Assembly (NCBI RefSeq): GCF_036689865.1
Contig: NZ_JBAHUQ010000014.1
Span: forward strand, 62,001-126,000
Direction of reading: 5' to 3'
Length of the DNA: 64,000 nt
DNA from: Magnetococcus sp. PR-3
Lineage (GTDB): Bacteria > Pseudomonadota > Magnetococcia > Magnetococcales > Magnetococcaceae
Part shown: piece by piece, positions 53,479 through 61,709 of the stretch
How the letters are laid out: each line of letters begins with the position of its first letter
Position numbering within the stretch: the first letter of the stretch is position 1
Position numbers and translations under genes: made by a program
Notes under the pieces: model-generated
Databases searched by the model: none
The model's input: the letters and a program-made list of their open reading frames with translations, nothing else
What the model was told of the DNA's origin: nothing

Positions 53479-54258
53479 CTATGATGGGGGTGTCTCTTGA
53501 TGTTCAAAAAGAATATCGGTTCGGATAATATATTTGGTGCCTTTGCGTATGGTCTCACTGCCGTGTAAGCAGTGTTGAGGGTGCATGCCGTGTGGGAAGC
53601 AGAGCACCGCACCTTTAGGAGTACTAACGCTGATCAGCTCCGAGTCCGCTTGGCTGCGTGACCCTTGATTGGGGTTGTCCCGGTCGACATAAAACTGCGT
53701 ACGCCCCCCTTCAAAATCCTCACTGAGTTGGATTAAAAAGGTGTATTGACTGTGGCGACCTGGGTAGGCGTCTGTCACTAAATGACCATTGATCACCCGG
53801 CTACCTGGCCAAGAGCCATCAATATGTGGGCTAAAATAGTCCCCTTGTTGGTAGCGATAAAAACGGAAACGGGCATTGATGCCACACGCCTTTTGTCCCT
53901 GCACGATCTCTGGAATATGTGGGTGGCAACGGGTCCATAAGGTGTGGTCTATATCGCGACTTACAACCCAATTAAAGTTATGGTTGTGGCGTATCGTGTG
54001 GGGGAGTGAGACGGGTGCATCGGCATGGAAGCCAGCCTGTTCGGCAAGCATAACAAACTGATCGACCTCTTGAGTGCTCAGGAGATTCAACAGCTGAAAT
54101 GCGCCCGGTACCTGTGTGACCTCCCTGCGTGTGACAGGTTTTTCCGGTGTCGGATTGAATTGTATGGTTCCAGCACCGATGTCTGTCCAGGTTGGTAGAA
54201 GTCCTGCTTCAAATCCTGGCTCCTCAGCAACGGTGTAAAGAGGAAATTTTGGCTCCAT
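53479..54258 (-). CDS. 2-oxoglutarate/Fe(II)-dependent dioxygenase family protein
   Basis: About 259 residues from ATG 54258 (AGGGA 8 bp upstream; an ATG at 54267 is possible). It has the double-stranded beta-helix iron site: RYQQGDYFSPHIDGSW (HxD) and, ~95 residues later, HPQHCLHGSETIRKGTKYIIRTD (His and the Arg/Lys contacting 2-oxoglutarate). The arrangement resembles prolyl-4-hydroxylase-like oxygenases, which hydroxylate protein or small-molecule targets using O2. The substrate is unknown. It is divergent to a LysR regulator; a palindrome GAATAG-A-CTATTC lies between the two starts, so LysR may control it. Confidence 0.85.
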   Translation of the reverse strand: MEPKFPLYTVAEEPGFEAGLLPTWTDIGAGTIQFNPTPEKPVTRREVTQVPGAFQLLNLLSTQEVDQFVMLAEQAGFHADAPVSLPHTIRHNHNFNWVVSRDIDHTLWTRCHPHIPEIVQGQKACGINARFRFYRYQQGDYFSPHIDGSWPGSRVINGHLVTDAYPGRHSQYTFLIQLSEDFEGGRTQFYVDRDNPNQGSRSQADSELISVSTPKGAVLCFPHGMHPQHCLHGSETIRKGTKYIIRTDILFEHQETPPS

Positions 54259-54342
54259 GGGGTGCATCCCTGTTCGGTCTCATAAGTCATAGGCATGCTT
54301 TACGATAAGGCCGTTTGTATGGGATGCCAAGCTTTGAGATAC

Positions 54343-54355
54343 GAATAGACTATTC
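54343..54355. promoter_or_regulatory. Palindrome likely to be LysR operator
   Basis: GAATAG-A-CTATTC, a perfect inverted repeat with one central base, 49 bp before the LysR start and 85 bp before the divergent oxygenase start. Confidence 0.5.
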
Positions 54356-54403
54356 CGTTTGATAGAATAAACTTAAAAGTTCATTCCTTGTTGGAGAAAT
54401 AAA

Positions 54404-55315
54404 ATGTTAGATCTTATGCCCAACCTGCGCACTTTTGTCACGGTCGCTGAGCTGGAACGCTTTTCTGCGGCAGGGCGAGTTTTGAATATGGCCAACTCAT
54501 CGGTGACCCGGCATATCCACCAGCTGGAAGAGCGGTTGAGCGTGGCTTTGCTGGTGCGTACGACCCGGCATGTTCGTTTATCACCGGCTGGTGAGGTCTT
54601 TTATGATCAAGCCAAACAGTTATTGGCCCAAGTAGAAGTGCTGGCTCAAAGTGTGACTCAAGATCGTAGTGTGGCATCTGGTCGACTGAAGATCAGTGCC
54701 CCATGGCGCTATGGGCGCTTGCGTATTGCCCCTCTCTTAGGACGTTTTATGGGGCTTTATCCAGAGATACAGGTTGAGCTGATCTGTAGTGATGAGATGG
54801 TGAATCTGGTGGAGGAGGGGTTTGATGTGGCCATTCGGTTAAGCCAGATGAAGGATTCCAACCTCATTGCCAAGAAGATTGATGAACAGCCCTTCGCGTT
54901 GGTGGCTGCGCCTGCTTACCTGGAAGATCGGGCCCCTATTGTGACTCATCAGGGTTTGGAGGGGCACCGTATGCTCTCTTTTCGCTACAGCACCCCACAC
55001 TACAGCTGGCAGTTACGGCATGATGGTCATACCTACCGGATCCCTATACGAGATAGTGCACTGGTTTCCAATAATGCAGACCTTCTAACCCAGGCTACCC
55101 TGGATGGGGTTGGTATTATGGTTCAACCGCTGTGGGCCATTGAAGAGGCGTTGCAAAACGGTACGTTGGTGCAGCTCTTGGCTAACTATGAAGTAACCTC
55201 AACCACGTTCCATAGTGGCATCTATCTGCTTTACGCCAAAGAGAACCGCCATAACCCCTGTGTGCGGGCATGGATGGGATTTATGGGGGCTTGTCTGGCT
55301 AATAAGCCAGAATAA
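54404..55315 (+). CDS. LysR-family transcriptional regulator
   Basis: 303 residues, GGAGAAA ribosome site. The N-terminal winged helix-turn-helix is NLRTFVTVAELERFSAAGRVLNMANSSVTRHIHQLEERL; the effector domain starts near 90 (GRLKISAPWRYGRLRIAPLLG) and includes VEEGFDVAIRLSQMKDSNLIAKKI, typical of the CrgA/AaeR subgroup. It is divergent to the 2OG oxygenase gene, its most probable target. It also stands 265 bp upstream of the hydrogenase operon on the same strand, so a link to hydrogenase control cannot be excluded. Confidence 0.93.
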   Translation: MLDLMPNLRTFVTVAELERFSAAGRVLNMANSSVTRHIHQLEERLSVALLVRTTRHVRLSPAGEVFYDQAKQLLAQVEVLAQSVTQDRSVASGRLKISAPWRYGRLRIAPLLGRFMGLYPEIQVELICSDEMVNLVEEGFDVAIRLSQMKDSNLIAKKIDEQPFALVAAPAYLEDRAPIVTHQGLEGHRMLSFRYSTPHYSWQLRHDGHTYRIPIRDSALVSNNADLLTQATLDGVGIMVQPLWAIEEALQNGTLVQLLANYEVTSTTFHSGIYLLYAKENRHNPCVRAWMGFMGACLANKPE

Positions 55316-55440
55316 TGGCTAAGTGTTTCGCAATAGGAAGTAAGTAAGCCTATAAAGTTAGATGAATAATGACAGGCCAATGTACAATGATAAATATTGT
55401 AAATATCTTAAAAAACAAATATATGCGCTTGTCGTTTGTG

Positions 55441-55469
55441 TTGACAGGGGTGTTTTGTCGCGCTAGCTT
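55441..55469 (+). promoter_or_regulatory. Putative sigma-70 promoter of the hydrogenase operon
   Basis: A perfect TTGACA (55441-55446) with a TAGCTT (55464-55469) 17 bp downstream, giving a start about 105 bp before the small-subunit ATG. The -10 is weak (3 of 6), which suggests activator dependence. The surrounding 200 bp is AT-rich. No sigma-54 or FNR site was found. Confidence 0.45.
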
Positions 55470-55580
55470 AAACAGAGAATAACTTAAAATATCCTAATAT
55501 TTTGTGAATTATCTGAAAGGAATACATCTCCAAAATGTATCTCGTATTTGATCGGATGGGGCCAACCGTTGGAGGGAGTT

Positions 55581-56531
55581 ATGTCAGCCAACCAAAGTTT
55601 AATGTGGATCCAGGCGGGGGCCTGCAGCGGCGATACCCTATCCATGCTGTGTGCTGAAAAGCCTTCTTTCCCTGAGTTTCTTCAACAGAATCGTATTGAT
55701 CTTCTTTGGCACCCCTCTTTATCTCCAGAACCTGTCTCTACATTTGTCAAGCGTATTGATGCCATCTTGCAGGACCAGCTTGCTCTAACCTTTTTATGTA
55801 TAGAAGGTAGCTTGGTAACAGGCCCTCATGGCAGTGGTATGTTCGACAGCTTCATGGGGAAGGCAAAAATTGATCTTATTCGACAACTGGCTGAAAAAGC
55901 GGATTACCTTATTGCCGTGGGTACTTGTGCCAGTTTTGGGGGGATACATGCAGCGCCCCCTAATCCGTCGGACTGCTTAGGGCTGCAGTTTACCAAGACA
56001 GAGCCTGGAGGGTTGCTTACACCTGAATGGCGTAGTCGCAAAGGGTTGCCTGTGATCAATCTTTCAGGATGCCCACTACACCCCAGTACCTTAACCGGAG
56101 CCTTGAGTATGCTGGTTCAGGAGCTACCCATGCCCTTAAATCAGTGGCACATGCCGGAGATGTTTTTCTCAACCATGGTGCATCAGGGTTGTACCCGGAA
56201 CGAGTACCATGAATATGATATTGAGGAGATTGAATTTGGCCATGAAGGGTGTTTGTTTTTTAATTTAGGCTGTCAGGGGCCTGTCACATTGTCCACCTGT
56301 AACACCGAGTTATGGAATGGTGTAAACAGTAAAACCCGCGCAGGCACCCCCTGTTTAGGCTGCACCATGCCTAATTTTCCACAAGATACCGCGCTGTTTC
56401 GCACCAAAAAAGTTGGGGATGTTCCCTCGGTTCTACCCTTGGGTGTCGAGCGACCAAATTATATGGCATACAAGGGGTTGGCTAGGGATGCCGCACCAAA
56501 ACGGGTGGTGAAACGGGAGATGGACCCATGA
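55581..56531 (+). CDS. [NiFe] hydrogenase small subunit, group 2a (HupS/Huc)-like
   Basis: 316 residues from ATG 55581 (GGAGGGAG). It has no Tat signal, so it is cytosolic. Proximal cluster: Cys15 in QAGACSGDTLS, CAS in VGTCASFGG and Cys in LSGCPLHP; the fourth position, Cys in ordinary hydrogenases, is Asp18. Group 2a relatives such as cyanobacterial HupS and mycobacterial HucS have Asn there as I recall, so this is a further variation. Distal and medial cluster residues are all visible: VHQGCTRN, GCLFFNLGCQGP, STCNTELWNG and TPCLGCTMPNFP. The C-terminus matches the family. It is the first gene of the operon and overlaps the small coupled ORF by ATGA. With the large subunit it oxidises H2. 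Confidence 0.93.
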   Translation: MSANQSLMWIQAGACSGDTLSMLCAEKPSFPEFLQQNRIDLLWHPSLSPEPVSTFVKRIDAILQDQLALTFLCIEGSLVTGPHGSGMFDSFMGKAKIDLIRQLAEKADYLIAVGTCASFGGIHAAPPNPSDCLGLQFTKTEPGGLLTPEWRSRKGLPVINLSGCPLHPSTLTGALSMLVQELPMPLNQWHMPEMFFSTMVHQGCTRNEYHEYDIEEIEFGHEGCLFFNLGCQGPVTLSTCNTELWNGVNSKTRAGTPCLGCTMPNFPQDTALFRTKKVGDVPSVLPLGVERPNYMAYKGLARDAAPKRVVKREMDP

Positions 56532-56608
56532 GCAAACCGATCAACGTGCTGTGCGTTTCCCCCCTAAGCTCAGGTTGTGGGCAGAACGGTAGGATTGGTC
56601 ATGGCTGA
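56528..56608 (+). CDS. 26-codon coupled ORF between hydrogenase subunits
   Basis: ATG overlaps the small-subunit stop (ATGA), and the TGA lies inside the first codons of the large-subunit gene (56601). The peptide (MSKPINVLCVSPLSS then GCGQNGRIGHG) has two Cys and no recognised family. Such positioning suggests translational coupling of the two subunits or a tiny accessory peptide. It may equally be a leftover that only serves to carry ribosomes across the gap. Small size means coding is not proven. Confidence 0.35.
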   Translation: MSKPINVLCVSPLSSGCGQNGRIGHG

Positions 56609-58142
56609 AACCGTACGCCTAAACATGAACCGGGTGGAGGGGGATCTGGAGCTGGAGGTAGATGTGGATCAAGGCAGGGTGGTGGATGCCCGTTGCATTG
56701 GTACCCTCTACCGTGGTTTTGAGCAGATTTTATTGGGACGAGATGCTCAAGACCCTTTGGCCATTACGCCGCGTATTTGTGGTATTTGTGGGACCGCACA
56801 TCTTTATAGTGCGGTTATGGCGTTGGAGCAGGCTTTTGGGGTGCCGGTACCTGCCAATGCGACCCGTATACGAAATCTCTGCCTGATGGCGGAAGAGGTC
56901 CAGTCGGACTGCCGGCAAACCTTTTTAATGTTCTGCACAGATCTGGCAAGGCCGGGCTATGCATCCATACCAGGTTATGAGGATACGGCACAGGCTTTTG
57001 CGCCCTTTGCAGGGGATATTTTCCAAGAAGCTGTGGTTAATAGTCGGGACATTATAAAAATTGTAGCGCTGTTTGGTGGGCAATGGCCTCACTCTTCTTA
57101 TATGGTTCCTGGTGGGGTGACATCACTATTTTCTGCTCGCCGTCTGATGGAGAGTCGCGCACTGCTCGAAAACTATATACGTTGGTTTGAAACCCGTATT
57201 CTGGGTGGGTCGCTGGAACAGTGGCAACAGGTACAGACCTACGCACAGTTTGAAACATGGCTTGAGGAAAAACCCCAGGCTGCCCTATCCCTTTTCAGTC
57301 GTGCATGCCGTCATATTGGCTTACACAGGGTGGGTATGGGTAGCCATTATTATCTCAGTTATGGCAGCTTTCCCAATCCACAAAGCTGGTCGCCACCCTA
57401 TACCAAGCGACAGACACTGCGGGCGTCAGGTGTATATGATGGCAACCTTGGTGTCGTTGAACCTTTTGACCAGTCTGAGATCACTGAGGACCTCTCCCAC
57501 GCTTGGTATCATGAGACCGACCCCACCCCAAAACATCCCTGGAAGGGTGAGACCCTACCGAAATATCTTCCTGAGAGTGACCGTTATAGCTGGTCTAAAG
57601 CACCACGATATAATGATCGTGTTATGCAAACCGGACCCCTTTCACAACTGCTTGTGGATGGTGATCCTTTTATTCGGGCACTGCATGGCTCAGATAAAGG
57701 TTCAGCTTGGCTAAGGCAGTTGAGTCGTTTCCAGCGACAGGCAGATACGTTATTGAAAATGCGGCAGACCCTTAATGAGTTGCAACAGCCCGATAACTTG
57801 AATGAACCTTATATGGAGCCCAGCAAGATCCATGGTGACGGACAAGGCTATGGTTTGTTGGAGGCGGCCCGTGGAAGCTTGGGGCATTGGGTGAAGATTG
57901 AGCAGGGAAAAATCAGCCACTATCAGATCGTAACCCCCACCGCTTGGAATGCCTCCCCCAGAGATGTGATCGGACGTCGGGGCCATTGGGAGGAAAGCCT
58001 GTTGGGCTTGCCGATGGAGGATGCTGATGATCCCATCATGTTGGGTCATGTCATCCGCAGTCACGACCCCTGCTTAGTCTGTACGGTACACAGTGTGAAC
58101 ACGGGTAAAAAGTATCGTTTTACCCCTGCGGGGTTCGCATGA
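56601..58142 (+). CDS. [NiFe] hydrogenase large subunit, group 2a-like
   Basis: 513 residues from ATG 56601 (AGGA with 6-bp spacing). The [NiFe] centre is ligated by Cys60/Cys63 in TPRICGICGTAH (L1) and Cys491/Cys494 in HDPCLVCTVH (L2), all present. The C-terminal 16 residues after His497 (SVNTGKKYRFTPAGFA) should be removed by the protease encoded next. Within the chain, VSLFGG-type and RHIGLHRVGMGSHYYLSYGSFP segments match group 2 large subunits. It lies in one unit with overlaps on both sides (small ORF, protease), so co-expression is tight. It catalyses H2 cleavage in the cytosol. The hyp maturation genes needed for the cofactor are not in the window. Confidence 0.94.
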   Translation: MAETVRLNMNRVEGDLELEVDVDQGRVVDARCIGTLYRGFEQILLGRDAQDPLAITPRICGICGTAHLYSAVMALEQAFGVPVPANATRIRNLCLMAEEVQSDCRQTFLMFCTDLARPGYASIPGYEDTAQAFAPFAGDIFQEAVVNSRDIIKIVALFGGQWPHSSYMVPGGVTSLFSARRLMESRALLENYIRWFETRILGGSLEQWQQVQTYAQFETWLEEKPQAALSLFSRACRHIGLHRVGMGSHYYLSYGSFPNPQSWSPPYTKRQTLRASGVYDGNLGVVEPFDQSEITEDLSHAWYHETDPTPKHPWKGETLPKYLPESDRYSWSKAPRYNDRVMQTGPLSQLLVDGDPFIRALHGSDKGSAWLRQLSRFQRQADTLLKMRQTLNELQQPDNLNEPYMEPSKIHGDGQGYGLLEAARGSLGHWVKIEQGKISHYQIVTPTAWNASPRDVIGRRGHWEESLLGLPMEDADDPIMLGHVIRSHDPCLVCTVHSVNTGKKYRFTPAGFA

Positions 58143-58624
58143 TCCACCTGATCGGTTTAGGGAACCCTATCCATGGTGATGATGGCTTTGGTCATGGGGT
58201 CATCCATGCGCTGAAACAGAAGGATTGGCCTGAGCAGGTACGGCTGTTAGAAGGGGGGATCATGGGCTTAGATGCCCTGCCGCTGCTGGAGGGTGCCAGT
58301 CATGTGGTCCTTATTGATTCAGCACGTGGAGGCACAGAAAAGGCAGGGTCGGTCAGTTGGCTGAGTATGGGGCAACTACTGGATCAGACCTCAGCAGACC
58401 TGCCTTTGGTCAGTCATGATTTTGGGGTAGTGGAACTGCTACGTATGTTGCCCTTTGCGCTGGAAGGTGCACCACCTAAACAGGTGGACCTTCTCTTAGG
58501 GTGGGTGGATGGGCCGCAGGTCTTTGAAAATCGCCTCTCTTCGCAGGCGCTAGAGGCGGTTGATCAAGCTGTTGTACAGCTGCAGCATTACGTTGCAAAG
58601 ATGATGGTTGGAGAGTGCATGTGA
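58139..58624 (+). CDS. Hydrogenase maturation protease (HyaD/HupD family)
   Basis: 161 residues; ATG overlaps the large-subunit stop (ATGA). It begins with the family motif LIGLGNPIHGDDGFG, continues with GIMGLDALPLLEGASHVVLIDSA and SHDFGVVELLR (the His region), as in endopeptidases that bind Ni and clip the C-terminal tail of the large subunit. Its position right after the subunit gene fits that job. Its stop overlaps the following GTG (GTGA), so translation is coupled with the Rieske-GGDEF-EAL gene. Confidence 0.92.
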   Translation: MIHLIGLGNPIHGDDGFGHGVIHALKQKDWPEQVRLLEGGIMGLDALPLLEGASHVVLIDSARGGTEKAGSVSWLSMGQLLDQTSADLPLVSHDFGVVELLRMLPFALEGAPPKQVDLLLGWVDGPQVFENRLSSQALEAVDQAVVQLQHYVAKMMVGECM

Positions 58625-61602
58625 CCGTTGATGGGACACCGATTGAGGATGTGAAAGTCTGCACCGAGGGTGACCAGCTGCGCTGGCGTGGCATGGTGCC
58701 TATTCATCCGCTTGGTGGCCCAGAGCCGGTTGTTATTCTAATGCATGGCGATCAGCTACTGGCCATACCAGAACGGTGCCCCCACCAAGGTAACAGCCTG
58801 CTGCATGCTCATGTCGATGAGGGTGGGTATATACGGTGTCAGCATCATGGTGAACGTTTTCCCCTGTTTGGCCAGGGTGGGTTGGCCCGTACGGTGACAC
58901 GGGAACATGGTGCTTTTTATCTACAGTCACAGCGACCAGAACCAACGGATGCCAGCCTGGAAGAAGCCTCCTTACAGGAATTACAACAGGAACTGTCCGC
59001 GCTGCGACAAGCCAACTTAGCCCAGCAAAAAAAGATGCATGTTACCTTGGAGCAGATGGATGGCATGCTCCAAGAAGTAGAGCGGGGCAAGCAGAGCATT
59101 GAACAGCAGAGTTTGGATCTGCGACAACTCAAAGATCTGATGGGGCGGATTAATGATGCCCTTAATGATGTGCTCTTGGTTACAGGGCCCCGTGGGCATA
59201 TTCGTATGGCCAACCAGCAGGCTTTAAAAATATTGGGCTGTACTTTGGATGCTGTGGAGGGGTTAACCCTGGATCAGCTCTGTCAGGAGCAACAGATTAG
59301 GGATTTAAAAGAAAAACTTGCCATACCTGAGGGTAGTGTGCGCCCTGTGCTGTATGAGGCGATCTACCGCCATGCCGATTTTGAGGAGGAGATGTGTTTT
59401 GTGCAGCGCTCAGTTGAGGCGGCTGTAAGCCCACCTTTTTTGGTGCGGGGATCCATACTGTTTTCCGACCAAGGTAAGGAAGAGGGGTTGATCCTGTTGG
59501 CCAGTGATATCAGTAATGTTAAACGTCGGGAGATGTTGCGCAGACAGCGGGATACAGAGCAGAACTTAGCCTTGGTTCAGGGCGCGCTAGATAACCTGGG
59601 GCAGGGGGTTGCTCTTTTTGATAAATCTCGCCAATTACAGCTTTGGAATACCCTTTTTACAGATTTGCTGGCTCTTCCCACCTCCTTATGCCGTAAGGGG
59701 GTGGCCTTTGATGCGTTGCTAGCTTGGTTGTGGCAAAGGCAGGGGAAAACGGCACAAGCAGGTGATCACCCCTGGCGGAAAGAGGCAGAACGTTGGTTTG
59801 CTCAAGGGCATTGGCAAGGGGAGGTGACCTTGCTGGATGGGCGAATTTTAGCCCTAACCATACGTCCCATGCCTGAAGGTGGTTTTAATTTGGTCTTGCG
59901 GGATATTACCAGCAAGCGGTTGCAGGAAGAAAAAATCCGCAAACTTTCCTATGCGGTAGAGCAGAGCCCGACAGAGATTGTGATTACCGATACAGAGGGC
60001 ATCATCGATTATGTCAACCCCACCTTTTGTCACCATTCAGGCTATAGCTTGGAAGAGGCTGTGGGGATGAAATCCTCCCTGGTACGCTCCGGTAAGATGT
60101 CAGAGGCGTTCTATGAAGATCTATGGAAAACCATTACTTCAGGTCAGAACTGGCATGGCGAGGTGCTAAATAAAACCAAAGATGGGCGGGAGTTATGGCA
60201 GTTAATGGCCATATCACCTATGCGTAATGAGCAAGGGGAGATTACCCACTATCTGGCCATTAAAGAAGATATAACAGGCATTAAAAAAGCCGAACAGCGG
60301 TTGGCCCATATGGCCACGCACGACTCCTTAACCGGGTTGCCTAACCGTAGCTATTTCAATGAAAGATTGATCATGGTGCTCAATGAGTGTCGTGAGCAGC
60401 AGCAGCGGGCTTCCTTACTCTTTTTTGATCTGGACCACTTTAAAGATGTCAATGATACCCTGGGCCATGATGTGGGGGATAAGCTTCTGCAGGCCGTTAG
60501 TCATCGTGTCTCGGACTGTCTACGCGAAGGGGACCTTGTGGCCCGCTTTGGGGGCGATGAATTTGCCATTATTCAACGGAATCTATCGGCTCGACAAGAT
60601 GCCGGTCATCTGGCCGAACGGGTTCAACATGCCTTAACACAGCCTTTTCGGGAAGATGGGGCGTTGATTCATTCTGGGTGCAGTATAGGAATTGCCATGA
60701 TTCCTGAGGATGGTGATCACCCAGATATCATCCTAAAAAATGCAGATATGGCCATGTACCGTAGTAAGGCCGCTAGGGATGGTCAGTATCGCTATTTTGA
60801 TCAAAGCATTTCTGATGAAGTTCAGCAACGCAGAGCGTTGGAGTATGACCTTCGGCAAGCCCTTGAGCAGCATCAGTTCTCCCTGGTTTTTCAGCCTAAA
60901 TTCACCTTGCTTACAGGTCAGGTCAGTGGCTTGGAAGCTTTGATCCGTTGGTATCACCCGGATAAAGGTTTTATCTCACCAGCAACCTTCATTCCTTTAG
61001 CTGAGCAGACAGGGTTAATTCTCCCCATCGGTCGCTGGGTGCTTGAACAGTGCTGTGAACAGCTTCAACTCTGGAAAAAGGCGGGTTTTGTGCTTCCCCA
61101 GGTCTCCATTAATATCTCCGCCGTTCAGCTAAAACAGGAGCCGTTGACGCCACTATTAAAGGAGCTGTTGGATCGGTATGAACTGAGTGCAGATCTCATC
61201 GAGTTGGAAATAACCGAGACCGCTTTATTAGAGAACCTGCAACAGGGCAAAGCCCAATTGTTGGCGTTACGGGCTGAGGGGTTAAGTATTGCACTGGATG
61301 ATTTTGGCGTGGGGTATTCATCGCTCTCTTATCTGACGGCACTACCCATCGATAAAGTAAAAATTGATAAGAGTTTTATTGATGATGTTGCGGTCGAGAA
61401 TGAACATGCGGCGGTGTGTCAGGCCATTATTCAACTGTGTCATAACCTCGGTAAGCAAGTCGTGGCAGAGGGGGTTGAGGTGCCTGAACAGAGCCAGCTA
61501 CTTAAGAAGTGGGGATGTCCTGAGGTGCAGGGTTACCTCTATGCCAAGCCTGAGCAGAGGGCTGCGGTTGAAGCGCGATTAAAGCGTGTTGGTGCGCTGT
61601 AA
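58621..61602 (+). CDS. Rieske [2Fe-2S] - coiled coil - PAS - GGDEF - EAL fusion protein
   Basis: 993 residues from GTG 58621 (GGAG 7 bp upstream; overlap GTGA with the protease). Residues ~1-105 are a Rieske domain: Cys53-Pro-His55 and Cys73-Gln-His-His76 in RCPHQGN...RCQHHGERFP. A coiled coil (~110-165) follows, then three PAS-like regions (~175-300, ~315-435, ~440-555; the last has AVEQSPTEIVITDTEGIIDYVNPTF). The diguanylate cyclase has GGDEF at 644-648 with the I-site RxxD at 635-638, and the phosphodiesterase keeps EALIR at 772 and DDFG at 893. Both catalytic signatures are complete. As last gene of a hydrogenase operon it likely receives electrons from the enzyme and turns redox state into c-di-GMP level; that is inference. 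Confidence 0.92.
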   Translation: MTVDGTPIEDVKVCTEGDQLRWRGMVPIHPLGGPEPVVILMHGDQLLAIPERCPHQGNSLLHAHVDEGGYIRCQHHGERFPLFGQGGLARTVTREHGAFYLQSQRPEPTDASLEEASLQELQQELSALRQANLAQQKKMHVTLEQMDGMLQEVERGKQSIEQQSLDLRQLKDLMGRINDALNDVLLVTGPRGHIRMANQQALKILGCTLDAVEGLTLDQLCQEQQIRDLKEKLAIPEGSVRPVLYEAIYRHADFEEEMCFVQRSVEAAVSPPFLVRGSILFSDQGKEEGLILLASDISNVKRREMLRRQRDTEQNLALVQGALDNLGQGVALFDKSRQLQLWNTLFTDLLALPTSLCRKGVAFDALLAWLWQRQGKTAQAGDHPWRKEAERWFAQGHWQGEVTLLDGRILALTIRPMPEGGFNLVLRDITSKRLQEEKIRKLSYAVEQSPTEIVITDTEGIIDYVNPTFCHHSGYSLEEAVGMKSSLVRSGKMSEAFYEDLWKTITSGQNWHGEVLNKTKDGRELWQLMAISPMRNEQGEITHYLAIKEDITGIKKAEQRLAHMATHDSLTGLPNRSYFNERLIMVLNECREQQQRASLLFFDLDHFKDVNDTLGHDVGDKLLQAVSHRVSDCLREGDLVARFGGDEFAIIQRNLSARQDAGHLAERVQHALTQPFREDGALIHSGCSIGIAMIPEDGDHPDIILKNADMAMYRSKAARDGQYRYFDQSISDEVQQRRALEYDLRQALEQHQFSLVFQPKFTLLTGQVSGLEALIRWYHPDKGFISPATFIPLAEQTGLILPIGRWVLEQCCEQLQLWKKAGFVLPQVSINISAVQLKQEPLTPLLKELLDRYELSADLIELEITETALLENLQQGKAQLLALRAEGLSIALDDFGVGYSSLSYLTALPIDKVKIDKSFIDDVAVENEHAAVCQAIIQLCHNLGKQVVAEGVEVPEQSQLLKKWGCPEVQGYLYAKPEQRAAVEARLKRVGAL

Positions 61603-61633
61603 CCACCTTTATGCTATGGCTGTGAGCTCTCTT

Positions 61634-61673
61634 AAAAAAGGGCCCCCTGACACGTGATCAGGGGGCCTTTTTT
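61634..61673. terminator. Bidirectional terminator ending the hydrogenase operon
   Basis: Stem AAAAAAGGGCCCCCTGA / TCAGGGGGCCTTTTTT with a short loop, between the convergent Rieske-GGDEF-EAL gene and the FGE-domain gene. Confidence 0.92.
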
Positions 61674-61709
61674 ATGCTTCATTCTTCAAGCCAGACACCC
61701 GTAAAAGGA

